Made by a program: the position numbers and the translations under genes. From Tsukamurella paurometabola (lineage in GTDB: Bacteria > Actinomycetota > Actinomycetes > Mycobacteriales > Mycobacteriaceae): a stretch of 64,000 bases of DNA. Below are positions 48,977 through 57,419 of this stretch, piece by piece. The DNA lies in contig NZ_LR131273.1 of NCBI RefSeq assembly GCF_900631615.1, positions 2,884,850 through 2,948,849 of the forward strand. The letters are read 5' to 3'. Numbering within the stretch: position 1 is the stretch's first letter; the number at the start of each line of letters is the position of its first letter. The notes under the pieces were generated by a model. It searched no databases, was not told the DNA's origin, and saw nothing but the letters and a program-made list of their open reading frames with translations.

Positions 48977-49090
48977 TTCCCGGCTGACCTGCCGTTTCGC
49001 CGGGTGATACCGGACCTCACTGGGGCTGCGCCCGCGCATGGCGAGTGCGGCCGGCGGTGGCGTTCGTCCACCGTTACTGGTCAAGCGACT

Positions 49091-49104
49091 TAGTCGTACG
49101 ACTA
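49091..49104. promoter_or_regulatory. Palindrome overlapping the amine-oxidase-like promoter
   Basis: TAGTCGTACGACTA is a perfect 14-base palindrome. It overlaps a good -10, TATGAT (49103-49108), about 55 bases before the gene start at 49163. Its AGTCG/CGACT arms match the palindrome at 48120, suggesting one regulator for both promoters. Confidence 0.65.
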
Positions 49105-49162
49105 TGATGGTCGTGTGTACGTCAGACGGCGATGCCGGAACCACCGATGAAATGAGGAAGTC

Positions 49163-50542
49163 ATGACCGCACCGAAGCCCGCCCGCGAGGAGTCCGCCCG
49201 CGTCGTCGTGATCGGAGCGGGCATGTCCGGCCTCATGGCCGCGACCACCCTGTCCGCCCACGTCGATGACGTCGTCGTCCTCGAGGCCGCCGACCGCGCG
49301 GGCGGGCGCGTCGAGACCGTCCGACAGGGCGACTACTGGATCAACGTCGGCACCCAGTTCACCGAGGGCACGGGCCCGCTCATCGACGCGCTGGACCGGC
49401 ACGACGTCGCCCGTGGCAGCCTCGCGGGCAAGGGTGTGGCGCTCGGGCTCAACGGCGAGGTGATCGACACGTCGAACCCGGTGCAGCTCATGTTCTCCAA
49501 GGGGATGAGCTTTCTGGACAGGGTCGGCATGGCGGTCGTCGGCGCGCGCGTCGTCTCGGGCGCGGTCGCTCTGGGGATGAACCCCGAGGGCGCCATCGGC
49601 CGCCGCGTGCGGGCGTCCTTGGACCGCAAGTCCGGCGACGCCATCGTGCGCGGCGTGCGCTCGGCCACGGCCCGCGCCGTCGTCCGGGCGTGGGCGGCGC
49701 AGTGGATGGGCTGCGAACCGGAGGAGACGGCCGCCACACAGTTCGTGTTCTCCGTGGGGATCGCCATCGCGGATCCGGAGAAGGTGCCGAACTTCTCGCT
49801 CCCCGTCGGCGGTAACCAGACGCTGACGGACATCCTCGCCGAGGATCTGGGCGACAGGATCCGGCTGGGCGCCACGGTGAGCACGGTCGAGTGGGACGAT
49901 GACGGAGTCGTCGTCGCGTACGAGGATGCGAACGGTCCGGTGCACCTTCGTGCCGAGCGTGCAGTCGTCACAGTGCCCGCCGACATCGCTACGCGGATCC
50001 TCCTCGGCCTCCCGCAGTCGTACCGGGATGCGTACGACGACATCGACTACGGCCGCTACGTGGTAGTCGGGTTCTTCACCGAGGAGGACGGCGAGCCCCA
50101 GGACTGGGACGACTTCTTCGCCGTCTCGACGCCGCTGCTGCAATTCCAGGCGGTGTTCAACCACGCCGCCGCGCTGCGCGGACGAGGCCCGCGCAAGCCC
50201 GGCGGTGCGCTGGCCTGCTTCGCGGGTGGCGCGAAGGCGGACGCCCTGCTCGACCTGCCCGACGAGGAGATCGCCGAGCGGTTCAGCCGCGACCTCGTCT
50301 CGCTCTACCCGCAACTCAAGGGCAGGCTCGGGACGCCGATCGTCCGCAAGCACCACCGCGTGGTGCCGTTCTGGGCACCGAACAAGCGCGCGTCGCTGCC
50401 GGTGCTGCGGGAGCCGATCGGACCGATCCATCTCGCGGGCGACTTCCTCCTCGACGTGCCCTCGCTCGCGGACGCGGCGGCGTCCGGCGAACGGGCGGCG
50501 AAGGCCGTCCTCGCCGGGCTCGGGGGCGCCGTGACGAACTGA
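49163..50542 (+). CDS. Flavin-containing amine oxidase-like protein
   Basis: 459 residues of the monoamine oxidase / protoporphyrinogen oxidase-like family. The FAD motif is RVVVIGAGMSGLMAATTLSA, followed by LEAADRAGGRVETVRQGDYW. The C-terminal LAGDFLLDVPSLADAAASGERAA is the family's second FAD contact. The usual covalent-FAD Cys of MAO is not evident. It is a separate transcript downstream of the TetR gene with a matching palindrome at its promoter. AGGAAG precedes the ATG. The substrate is not known; a primary or secondary amine fits the context. Confidence 0.82.
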   Translation: MTAPKPAREESARVVVIGAGMSGLMAATTLSAHVDDVVVLEAADRAGGRVETVRQGDYWINVGTQFTEGTGPLIDALDRHDVARGSLAGKGVALGLNGEVIDTSNPVQLMFSKGMSFLDRVGMAVVGARVVSGAVALGMNPEGAIGRRVRASLDRKSGDAIVRGVRSATARAVVRAWAAQWMGCEPEETAATQFVFSVGIAIADPEKVPNFSLPVGGNQTLTDILAEDLGDRIRLGATVSTVEWDDDGVVVAYEDANGPVHLRAERAVVTVPADIATRILLGLPQSYRDAYDDIDYGRYVVVGFFTEEDGEPQDWDDFFAVSTPLLQFQAVFNHAAALRGRGPRKPGGALACFAGGAKADALLDLPDEEIAERFSRDLVSLYPQLKGRLGTPIVRKHHRVVPFWAPNKRASLPVLREPIGPIHLAGDFLLDVPSLADAAASGERAAKAVLAGLGGAVTN

Positions 50543-50590
50543 GCAAGAACGGTCAAGCGGCAGCGGGGCCGGGCGGTCGATACTGGTCCC

Positions 50591-51520
50591 ATGCCCGAAC
50601 CCGCCGACCCGCTGCGCCGACTCCTCGAGGCCGTCCTCGCCGATCCGCACGACAGCCTCGACGCCATGGCCGCCGGCGCGCACGCCTCACAGCATCACTT
50701 CGCCCGGCAGGTGCGCGCCGGCGCGGGCGAATCGCCCGTCGCGCTGCGTCGAAGGGTGCTTCTCGAACGCGCCGCCTGGCAGCTGCAGCGCGGGTCGACC
50801 GTGACCGACGCCGCCTTCACCGCGGGGTACGACTCCGTCGAGGGATTCATCCGGGCGTTCGCCCGCGCCTACGGGCACTCGCCCTCGCAGCTTCCGGCCA
50901 CCGTCGGGCACTGGCTGCCGGCTCCGAACGGCCTGCACTTCCACTCGCCGACGGTGCTGTACGTCGAGGACGGGCACGAGGAGTCCACGGGGGACGTACT
51001 GGCGCTGCAGGTGCAGCACGATGCGGCCGACATCGGAGCGCTGCTGGAAGCGGTCTCCGCGCTGTCGGACGAGGAGTACCGGAGGATCCGGCTCCCGGGT
51101 TCGACCCCGCGGCACTGGGACGGGCCGGACGAATCCCTCGCGCAGGTGATGTGGCACCTCGTGCACAGCACCGAGCCCTGGCTCGCGACGATCGCGGGCG
51201 ACCCCGAACCCCAGCGCGATGCCGACGTGGATCCCGATGTTCTTCGCGCGCACCACGAACGGATCTCGCCGCGGTGGCTGGGCGTCATCCGTGACATCGA
51301 ACGACGCGGCGCCTGGGGTGATCGCGTGATCGACGCACTGTGCGACCCGCCCGAGTCCTTCCTGCTCTCGCAGATCGTGGTGCACGAACTCACGTTCTCG
51401 ACCCACCGGCGGCTGCTCGCGCGGTGGATGCTCGCCGGCGCCGGTATCGCCATCGACACCCCCGAGCTCGACCCCGACCCCATCATCTGGCACCGAAGAA
51501 TTACGGGAGGAACACTGTGA
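50591..51520 (+). CDS. AraC-type HTH fused to a DinB-like domain
   Basis: 309 residues. The N-terminal 100 residues are an AraC double HTH: MAAGAHASQHHFARQVRAGA and TVTDAAFTAGYDSVEGFIRAFARAYGHSP. The rest is a DinB/YfiT-like four-helix bundle with His residues at typical metal positions (VMWHLVHSTEPW, VVHELTFSTHRR). Such fusions are known in actinobacteria. The final codons overlap the downstream gene start (GTGA), so the two are translated together. GATACT lies 6 bases before the ATG, suggesting a leaderless start. Confidence 0.78.
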   Translation: MPEPADPLRRLLEAVLADPHDSLDAMAAGAHASQHHFARQVRAGAGESPVALRRRVLLERAAWQLQRGSTVTDAAFTAGYDSVEGFIRAFARAYGHSPSQLPATVGHWLPAPNGLHFHSPTVLYVEDGHEESTGDVLALQVQHDAADIGALLEAVSALSDEEYRRIRLPGSTPRHWDGPDESLAQVMWHLVHSTEPWLATIAGDPEPQRDADVDPDVLRAHHERISPRWLGVIRDIERRGAWGDRVIDALCDPPESFLLSQIVVHELTFSTHRRLLARWMLAGAGIAIDTPELDPDPIIWHRRITGGTL

Positions 51521-52074
51521 CAACCTCTGGGACCGCCTATTCGTACTACACCGCGTCCACCCTCGACGGCTTCCTCGCCGACGAGAACGACAGCCTGGAC
51601 TGGCTGCTCAGCCAGCCGATCGACGACGGTGGCCCGATGAACATCGAGGAGTACATGGCCGAGGTCGGCGCGATCGTGATGGGCTACACCACCTACCAGT
51701 GGGTGGTCGATCGGGTCGAGGCCGGTGACGAACAGTGGTACTACGGCGATTACCCGGTGTTCGTGTTCACCCACCGCGAGCTGGAGCCGATCCACCCCGG
51801 TGTGCGCTTCGTGGCGGGCGCGCCGTCCGAGCTCCGCACGACGATCGAGGCGGCAGCGGGGGACAAGGGCGTGTGGGTGGTCGGGGGAGGAGACCTCGCC
51901 GCCCAGTTCGCCGAGGCGGGAATGCTCGATGAGGTGGTGATCAGCTACGCGCCCGCGACCGTCGGGTCGGGACGTCCGCTCTTCCCGCGCGCCTTCGACT
52001 TCGAGCTGGTCGAGTGGGCGCGCAACAAGGCCTTCCTCTGCGGTCGATACCGCGTGATCGGCAGCCGCACATGA
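51517..52074 (+). CDS. Dihydrofolate reductase-family (RibD C-terminal-like) protein
   Basis: 185 residues with the DHFR/RibD-C fold: SYYTASTLDGFLADENDSLD at the start, IVMGYTTYQWVVDR in the middle, and VWVVGGGDLAAQFAEAGMLD for the nucleotide loop, ending in GSGRPLFPRAFDFELVEW. Members are NADPH-dependent reductases of unknown substrate, commonly found beside AraC-DinB regulators. The GTG at 51517 overlaps the upstream stop; GGGAGG lies 6 bases upstream. Confidence 0.82.
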   Translation: MTTSGTAYSYYTASTLDGFLADENDSLDWLLSQPIDDGGPMNIEEYMAEVGAIVMGYTTYQWVVDRVEAGDEQWYYGDYPVFVFTHRELEPIHPGVRFVAGAPSELRTTIEAAAGDKGVWVVGGGDLAAQFAEAGMLDEVVISYAPATVGSGRPLFPRAFDFELVEWARNKAFLCGRYRVIGSRT

Positions 52075-52079
52075 TGATC

Positions 52080-52131
52080 GGAGCGGGTGTGCACAGTGCA
52101 CCGCTCCGTCACAGAAGACGGAGCACTGTGC
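52080..52131 (+). promoter_or_regulatory. Two mutually exclusive hairpins before the BVMO operon
   Basis: Form 1: GGAGCGG (52080-52086) pairs with CCGCTCC (52101-52107), with TGCA/TGCA inside. Form 2: GCACAGT plus GCTCCGTC (52091-52110) pair with GACGGAGC plus ACTGTGC (52117-52131). They share 52091-52107, so only one can form. This may be a terminator of the DHFR-like transcript or an attenuator for the next operon, which starts at 52204. Confidence 0.45.
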
Positions 52132-52203
52132 GGTAGCTCACACGGGGGCCGGACCGGCATCGTCGACGTATCACAGCTTCGACGTCACCGGAAGGCCCCC
52201 ACG

Positions 52204-53712
52204 ATGAACGCAACGACAAGCCACCCCGACGATTTCGATCTCGTCATCATCGGCGCCGGCATCGCCGGCATCGGCGCCGCGAAGTACATCACCGAGGCCT
52301 TCCCGGACAAGCGCATCGTGATCCTCGAGGGTCGCGCGAACATCGGAGGCACCTGGGACCTGTTCAAGTATCCCGGGATCCGCTCCGACAACGGCCTGCA
52401 CACCTACGGTTACGAGTTCAAGCCGTGGACGGACCCCGACGCCATCGCCGAGGCGCCGAAGATCCTGAACTACCTGCAGGAGACCGTCGACGAGTACGAC
52501 CTGGGCCGGTTCATCCGGTTCGAGCACAGCGTCGAGCACGCCTCGTGGTCGTCGGACGACGCCCGCTGGACGCTCGACGTCCGGACGCCCGACGGCGACC
52601 GGCGCATCACTACCAGCTGGATCTTCGCCGGCACGGGCTACTACCGGTACGACGAGGGCTACACGCCGCACTTCGAGGGCCGCGAGGACTTCCAGGGCGA
52701 CATCCTGCACCCGCAGCACTGGCCCGAGGGTTACGACTACGCCGGAAAGAAGGTCGTCGTGATCGGCAGCGGCGCCACCGCCGTGACCATGATCCCGTCG
52801 ATGCTGAACCATGCGGGCGCCGCCGCGCACGTCACGATGCTTCAGCGCACCCCCACGTACGTGGTCGCCTGGCCGAAGGTCGATTCCACGGCGCTCCTCT
52901 TCACCAAGTGGTTCGGCGAGAAGCGGGGCTACGCCATCACCCGGTTCGCCAGCATCTGGGCCGAACGCGGCCAGGTGAAGTTCATGCGCGCGTTCCCGCG
53001 AATCGCGCGCGCTCTGGTCCGCAAGCAGAACCGGTCCCTGTTGCCGAAGGGCTACGCGGTGGACACCCACTTCAACCCGCCCTACGACCCGTGGGATCAG
53101 CGCCTGTGCCTGTCGCCCGATGGGGACTTCTTCGAGGCGCTGAGCGGCGGGGGTGCCTCCGTCGTGACCGACCGGATCGAGCGGTTCACCGAGACGGGGA
53201 TCGCGCTCGAATCCGGCGAGCACCTCGACGCCGACCTCATCGTGACGGCGACCGGCCTGAACATGCGCCTGCTCGGCGGCATCGACTTCGACGTCGATGG
53301 TGCGCCGGTCCACATCCCGGACACCGTCGCCTACCGCGGCACCCTCCTCACGGGGTTGCCCAACCTGTCCATCGCGATCGGCTACACCACGTCCGCCTGG
53401 ACGCTGAAGATCGGCATCGTCGCCCGCTACCTCTGCGAACTCATCAGGCACATGGACGCCTTCGGCTACGACAGCGTGCGCGTGGACGCCGATCCCACGA
53501 TGGAGCGCCGGCCGATCCTGGACCTCGACTCGGGCTACGCCCAGCGCGCCCGCGACGTCATCCCGAAGCAGGGCACGGGCATGTTCCAGATGTCGATGTC
53601 GTACCAGCAGGACGCGAAGATCCTGCGCGGCCCCCTGCTCGACGACGCCCTGCAATTCGGCTCCACCCGCGACGAGACACGCGCGTCCGCCAAGGAGCGG
53701 GTCGATGCCTGA
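52204..53712 (+). CDS. Baeyer-Villiger monooxygenase (EthA/MymA-like)
   Basis: 502-residue FAD- and NADPH-dependent enzyme that inserts oxygen beside a carbonyl (ketone to ester) and can oxidise S or N. The FAD motif is LVIIGAGIAGIGAAKYITEA; the type I BVMO fingerprint FQGDILHPQHWP begins at Phe163 and matches F-x-G-x3-H-x3-W-P; the NADPH motif is VVVIGSGATAVTMIPSM. The opening resembles mycobacterial EthA and MymA. It heads a rightward operon and overlaps the hydrolase by 8 bases, implying that its ester product is cleaved next. GGAAGG precedes the ATG. Confidence 0.9.
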   Translation: MNATTSHPDDFDLVIIGAGIAGIGAAKYITEAFPDKRIVILEGRANIGGTWDLFKYPGIRSDNGLHTYGYEFKPWTDPDAIAEAPKILNYLQETVDEYDLGRFIRFEHSVEHASWSSDDARWTLDVRTPDGDRRITTSWIFAGTGYYRYDEGYTPHFEGREDFQGDILHPQHWPEGYDYAGKKVVVIGSGATAVTMIPSMLNHAGAAAHVTMLQRTPTYVVAWPKVDSTALLFTKWFGEKRGYAITRFASIWAERGQVKFMRAFPRIARALVRKQNRSLLPKGYAVDTHFNPPYDPWDQRLCLSPDGDFFEALSGGGASVVTDRIERFTETGIALESGEHLDADLIVTATGLNMRLLGGIDFDVDGAPVHIPDTVAYRGTLLTGLPNLSIAIGYTTSAWTLKIGIVARYLCELIRHMDAFGYDSVRVDADPTMERRPILDLDSGYAQRARDVIPKQGTGMFQMSMSYQQDAKILRGPLLDDALQFGSTRDETRASAKERVDA

Positions 53713-54604
53713 GGACCTCGACCGATTCACCGTCCTCCCCGGCGGAACCCGCGTCTGTTTCCGCATCGACGGCCCCGCGGACGGCACGCCGGTCCTGCTC
53801 GTCGCGGGCCTCGCCGAGGACCTCACCACCTGGTCCGACCGATTCGTCTCCGCGCTCGTCGCGACCGGCTTCCGGGTGATCCGGATGGACAACCGCGACT
53901 GCGGACGGTCGACCTACGCCACGACCCCGCCGCCGAACACACTGCGCCAGTTGCTCGGCCGGCCGCGCCGCGACGCCTACACGCTCGCAGACATGGCGGC
54001 GGACGCGGCGCAGCTGATCGAGCACCTCGGGCTCGGCCCCGTCCATCTCGTCGGACGGTCGATGGGCGGCATGATCGCCCAGACCGTCGCCGCGCGGTAT
54101 CCCCACCTCGTCACGACGCTCACCTCGCTGTACTCGACCACCGGTGACCCGAAGGTGGGGCAGCCGGCACCGTCGACCTGGGTCCTGATCTCCGCGCCGA
54201 CGCCGCGCGACCGGGTGGGCGCCGTGCGCTCGCACCTGCGGATGACCGCACACCTCGCCGGCACCGCGTACCCCATCGACGAGGCGGAGGAGGCCGCGCA
54301 CGCCGTCACCACGTTCGAGCGCACCGCCGGCGACGCGGTCGCCGGCACCTCCCGCCAGCTCCAGGCGATCCAGGCCTCGGGCGACCGCACCGAGGAGATC
54401 TCCCGGATCACCGCGCCCACGCTCGTCATCAACGGCGACCGCGACCTCATCGTGGCGCCGTCGGGCGGCGCCGCCACCGCGGCCGCGATCCCCGGGGCGC
54501 GGCACATCGTGGTCCCCGGCATGGGGCATCACCTGCCGGACGCGCTCGCGCTGCGCATCGCCGACCACGTGGTTGCCCACCTCGAGCGGGCGATGGCGCG
54601 GTGA
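53705..54604 (+). CDS. Alpha/beta hydrolase
   Basis: 299 residues. The nucleophile elbow is GRSMGGM with Ser119. LLVAGLAEDLTTW is the oxyanion region, RMDNRDCGRST precedes a helical cap, and the acid and His are in LVINGDRDLIVAPSGG and VPGMGHHLPDAL. It overlaps the BVMO gene, and so it is the likely esterase for the BVMO product, as LipR-type hydrolases accompany MymA. No signal peptide was seen. Confidence 0.88.
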   Translation: MPEDLDRFTVLPGGTRVCFRIDGPADGTPVLLVAGLAEDLTTWSDRFVSALVATGFRVIRMDNRDCGRSTYATTPPPNTLRQLLGRPRRDAYTLADMAADAAQLIEHLGLGPVHLVGRSMGGMIAQTVAARYPHLVTTLTSLYSTTGDPKVGQPAPSTWVLISAPTPRDRVGAVRSHLRMTAHLAGTAYPIDEAEEAAHAVTTFERTAGDAVAGTSRQLQAIQASGDRTEEISRITAPTLVINGDRDLIVAPSGGAATAAAIPGARHIVVPGMGHHLPDALALRIADHVVAHLERAMAR

Positions 54605-54668
54605 CGACCTCCGGGTTCGTCACGGCTCCCGCACCTCTTCCCCTCAGTCCCACGACCAAGGAACCACC

Positions 54669-55304
54669 ATGGAAACCACCCTCGCGCCCGCAACGCGGGT
54701 CCGGGTAGCCATCGACGACGACGCCACACCCGTCGTCCGGTTGATCGGCCGCACCCTGAACGACGCGATCCGGCTCGACCACGCGCCCGACGTCCTCGGG
54801 CGCGGTGCCGGCACCGTCGCCGTCCGCTCCCACTCCACCCCGCAGGCCGCCACCGTCACGTTCGCCGACGGTGCCCTGACCGTCACGGGCGGCGTCGTCA
54901 CGCCGACCGATGCGACGGTCGTCGTCGACCTCGACTCCCGGTTCGCCCCGACGGACACCGAGGGCGACGGGGAACTCGCCGACGCCGTCCTGCGAGTCCT
55001 GCAGGTCCCGCTGCCCGACTGGCGCGAGGCCGGTGCGCGGTTCTGGGACGCGACCCGCGACATCCGCGGCGTCCCCGACGTGCTCGTCGCCGTCGCGACC
55101 GGACCGGAGGGCCGCGAGGAGGCCCGCTTCGGTGTGGGCGCCTCGACCTATCGCATGGTCGGCACGGCCGACGCCCTCGCCGGCGTGTTCACCGGTGCCG
55201 ACTTCCTGTTCACCGCCCTGGAACGCGGTCTCGGCGTCCAGGGCAGCATGGCCCAACTCTCGGCGATGACCGCCGCCTCCTGGAAGGCCCGTTACGATGT
55301 CTGA
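54669..55304 (+). CDS. SCP2-like lipid-binding protein
   Basis: 211 residues, acidic, no catalytic motif. The pattern ATVTFADGALTVTGGVVTPT, then DATVVVDLDSRFAPTD, followed by helix DALAGVFTGADFLFTALERG and GSMAQLSAMTAASWK fits the sterol-carrier-protein-2 fold, which holds hydrophobic substrates. The call rests on pattern only. It lies between the hydrolase and the GS-like ligase, overlapping the latter by 8 bases, so it is an integral part of the operon and may present a hydrophobic substrate. Confidence 0.55.
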   Translation: METTLAPATRVRVAIDDDATPVVRLIGRTLNDAIRLDHAPDVLGRGAGTVAVRSHSTPQAATVTFADGALTVTGGVVTPTDATVVVDLDSRFAPTDTEGDGELADAVLRVLQVPLPDWREAGARFWDATRDIRGVPDVLVAVATGPEGREEARFGVGASTYRMVGTADALAGVFTGADFLFTALERGLGVQGSMAQLSAMTAASWKARYDV

Positions 55305-56661
55305 TCTCCTCTCGGCCGCTCCCCGCACCGGCGGGCCGGTCAAGGCCTATCGCGTGGAGGCCACCAACCACGACGGCAGCTTCATGGGCAAGAACGTCAC
55401 GCCCGCGAAGTTCGCCTCCGGCAAGGCCTCCGGCTTCGCGTTCGCCGACGTCCTCTTCGCCATCGACATGGGCACCGACGTCGTGTTCGGCGACCCGTAT
55501 CCGGACTGGCGCGGGAACCTCTACGACATCGCGCTGCTGCCCGACATGGACACCCTGGTGGAGTGGAAGCCCGGCGTCCACTCCGTGATCGGCGACTTCT
55601 GGCTGAAGGACGGCAGCCCGAATCCGATCTGCCCGCGCAACCTCGCCCGCCGGCAGATCGACCGCCTCGCCGCCCTCGGCTACACCGCGACGGTCGCCGT
55701 CGAGATCGAGACCACCCTGTTCGAGGAGTCCATCCAGGAGGCCCGGGCCCGTGGATACCGCGACCTGACCCCGCTCGGCGGGGAGACCGGCGCGACCTAC
55801 AACCTCGCCCGCTCGTCGGACTGGATCGACTACATGGAGGCCGTCACCGACCGGCTCGACGAGCTCGGCATCGTCTGGGAGGCGTGGACCGATGAGGCCG
55901 CTCCCGGCCAGACCGAACTGAACATCGCGCCGGGCGCGCCGCTCGCGGTCGCCGACGCGTGGGTGCGGACCAAACAGGTGATGCGCGAGATCGCCTGCGA
56001 GAAGGGACGGTCGGTCACCTTCATGGCCAAGCCCACCGCGGGCTTCGGGCAGGGCGCGCACCTCAACGTCTCGTTGCAGCGCGACGGGGTCAACGAGTTC
56101 TACGCGCCGGACGGCCCGTCCGAGCTCATGCTCGACGCGGTCGGCGGCCTCATGGCGACGATGGCGGGCGCCACCCTGATCTCGCTGCCGCAGATCACCT
56201 CGTACCGCCGCCTGGTAGACGTCTCCGGTCCACCGACCACGATCAGCTGGGGCGTCAGCAACAAGACCGCGGCGCTGCGCGCCATTGCGGGACATCCGAA
56301 GTACTCCCGGCTCGAGTACCGCGTGCCCGGTTCCGACGTCAACCCGTACTACGCGCTGGCGGTCGTGCTCGCAGGCATCGTGGCGGGGATCGAGAAGAAG
56401 GTGCCCCCGCCCCCGCAGATCGACGACATGGCCTGGTGCCTGCCCGACGACTGCGGCATCGAGCGGATCCCCGACTCGATGACGAAGGCGATCGCCGCGC
56501 TCGACGCCGACGTCCTCCTCCGCGAGTACCTCGGCGACGAGTTCGTCGATTTCTGGACGGCGTCGCGCCGGTGGGAGTGGATGCAGTTCCACACCACGGG
56601 CGGCGACCCGTACGCCGAACTCTCCGAGTGGGAGTCCCGTCGTTACTTCGAGTTCTCATGA
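55297..56661 (+). CDS. Glutamine-synthetase-like ligase (PuuA type)
   Basis: 454 residues of the GS family, most like gamma-glutamyl-amine ligases (PuuA, IpuC, GlnA3/A4 groups). Metal ligands Glu136 and Glu138 are in VAVEIETTLF, Glu in GQTELNIAPG, His255 in GQGAHLNVSL; the glutamate/ATP region RLEYRVPGSDVNPYYALA is intact. The classic NRSYKRL arginine loop is modified to ITSYRRLV. The C-terminal adenylylation site of GlnA is absent. It would join glutamate to an amine using ATP. The PuuD-like gene follows with an ATGA overlap. Confidence 0.85.
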   Translation: MSDLLSAAPRTGGPVKAYRVEATNHDGSFMGKNVTPAKFASGKASGFAFADVLFAIDMGTDVVFGDPYPDWRGNLYDIALLPDMDTLVEWKPGVHSVIGDFWLKDGSPNPICPRNLARRQIDRLAALGYTATVAVEIETTLFEESIQEARARGYRDLTPLGGETGATYNLARSSDWIDYMEAVTDRLDELGIVWEAWTDEAAPGQTELNIAPGAPLAVADAWVRTKQVMREIACEKGRSVTFMAKPTAGFGQGAHLNVSLQRDGVNEFYAPDGPSELMLDAVGGLMATMAGATLISLPQITSYRRLVDVSGPPTTISWGVSNKTAALRAIAGHPKYSRLEYRVPGSDVNPYYALAVVLAGIVAGIEKKVPPPPQIDDMAWCLPDDCGIERIPDSMTKAIAALDADVLLREYLGDEFVDFWTASRRWEWMQFHTTGGDPYAELSEWESRRYFEFS

Positions 56662-57419
56662 GCCGCAAGCCGTTGGTCGGGATTACCGGCCGCCGATTCC
56701 AGCTCAGCCTGCTCGCCGGCGCCGACCCCCGGTACGGCAAGGCGTGCATGGACTCGTTCATGTCCGCGTTCGCGACCCGCATCGCGCAGGCGGGCGGCGT
56801 ACCCGTGCACCTGCCCTACGACGCCGACCCCGCCGACGCCTGCGAGTGGCTGTCCGGCGTGGTCGTCACCGGCGGTCAGGACGTGCACCCGGACCGGTGG
56901 GGCGGCGACGCCTCCGTGGTCCGCGGCATCGACCCCCGCACCGACACCAACGCCCACGACCCCGAGCGCGACGAGTACGAGTTCGCGCTCACCCGTGCCG
57001 CGCTCGACCGCGGCATCCCGCTGCTCGGCGTGTGCCGGGGAGTGCAGGTGCTCAACGTCGCCCTCGGCGGGACGCTGATCGAGGACCTGCCACCGGGGCC
57101 GGTCCCGCACTTGTCGCAGCAGGGCGCCCCCACGGACGGCGACGCCGAGCACGTGGTGACCTTCGAGCCCGGATCGACCGCCGCACGCATCTTCGGTCCG
57201 TCCATGCCCACCAACTCGTGGCACCACCAGGCCGTGGACCGCTGCGGCGCCGGCCTCGTCGTCACCGGACGGACGGCCGACGGCGTGGTCGAGGCGGTGG
57301 AGGTGCCCGGCGCGCCGATCCTCGGCGTGCAGTGGCACCCCGAGTGGATGGAGCGCGACGACCCGGCCATGAGCTGGATCGTCGACGAATCACGACAACG
57401 ACAGGAGGCCTGGGGATGA
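56658..57419 (+). CDS. Gamma-glutamyl hydrolase, PuuD-like class I amidotransferase
   Basis: 253 residues. The triad is Cys126 in GVCRGVQVLN, His227 and Glu229 in VQWHPEWME. VVVTGGQDVHPDRWGG and the HDPERDEYEFALTRAALDRG stretch are typical of PuuD, which releases GABA from gamma-glutamyl-GABA. It would remove the glutamyl group that the GS-like enzyme adds. It overlaps both neighbours by four bases. Confidence 0.87.
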   Translation: MSRKPLVGITGRRFQLSLLAGADPRYGKACMDSFMSAFATRIAQAGGVPVHLPYDADPADACEWLSGVVVTGGQDVHPDRWGGDASVVRGIDPRTDTNAHDPERDEYEFALTRAALDRGIPLLGVCRGVQVLNVALGGTLIEDLPPGPVPHLSQQGAPTDGDAEHVVTFEPGSTAARIFGPSMPTNSWHHQAVDRCGAGLVVTGRTADGVVEAVEVPGAPILGVQWHPEWMERDDPAMSWIVDESRQRQEAWG

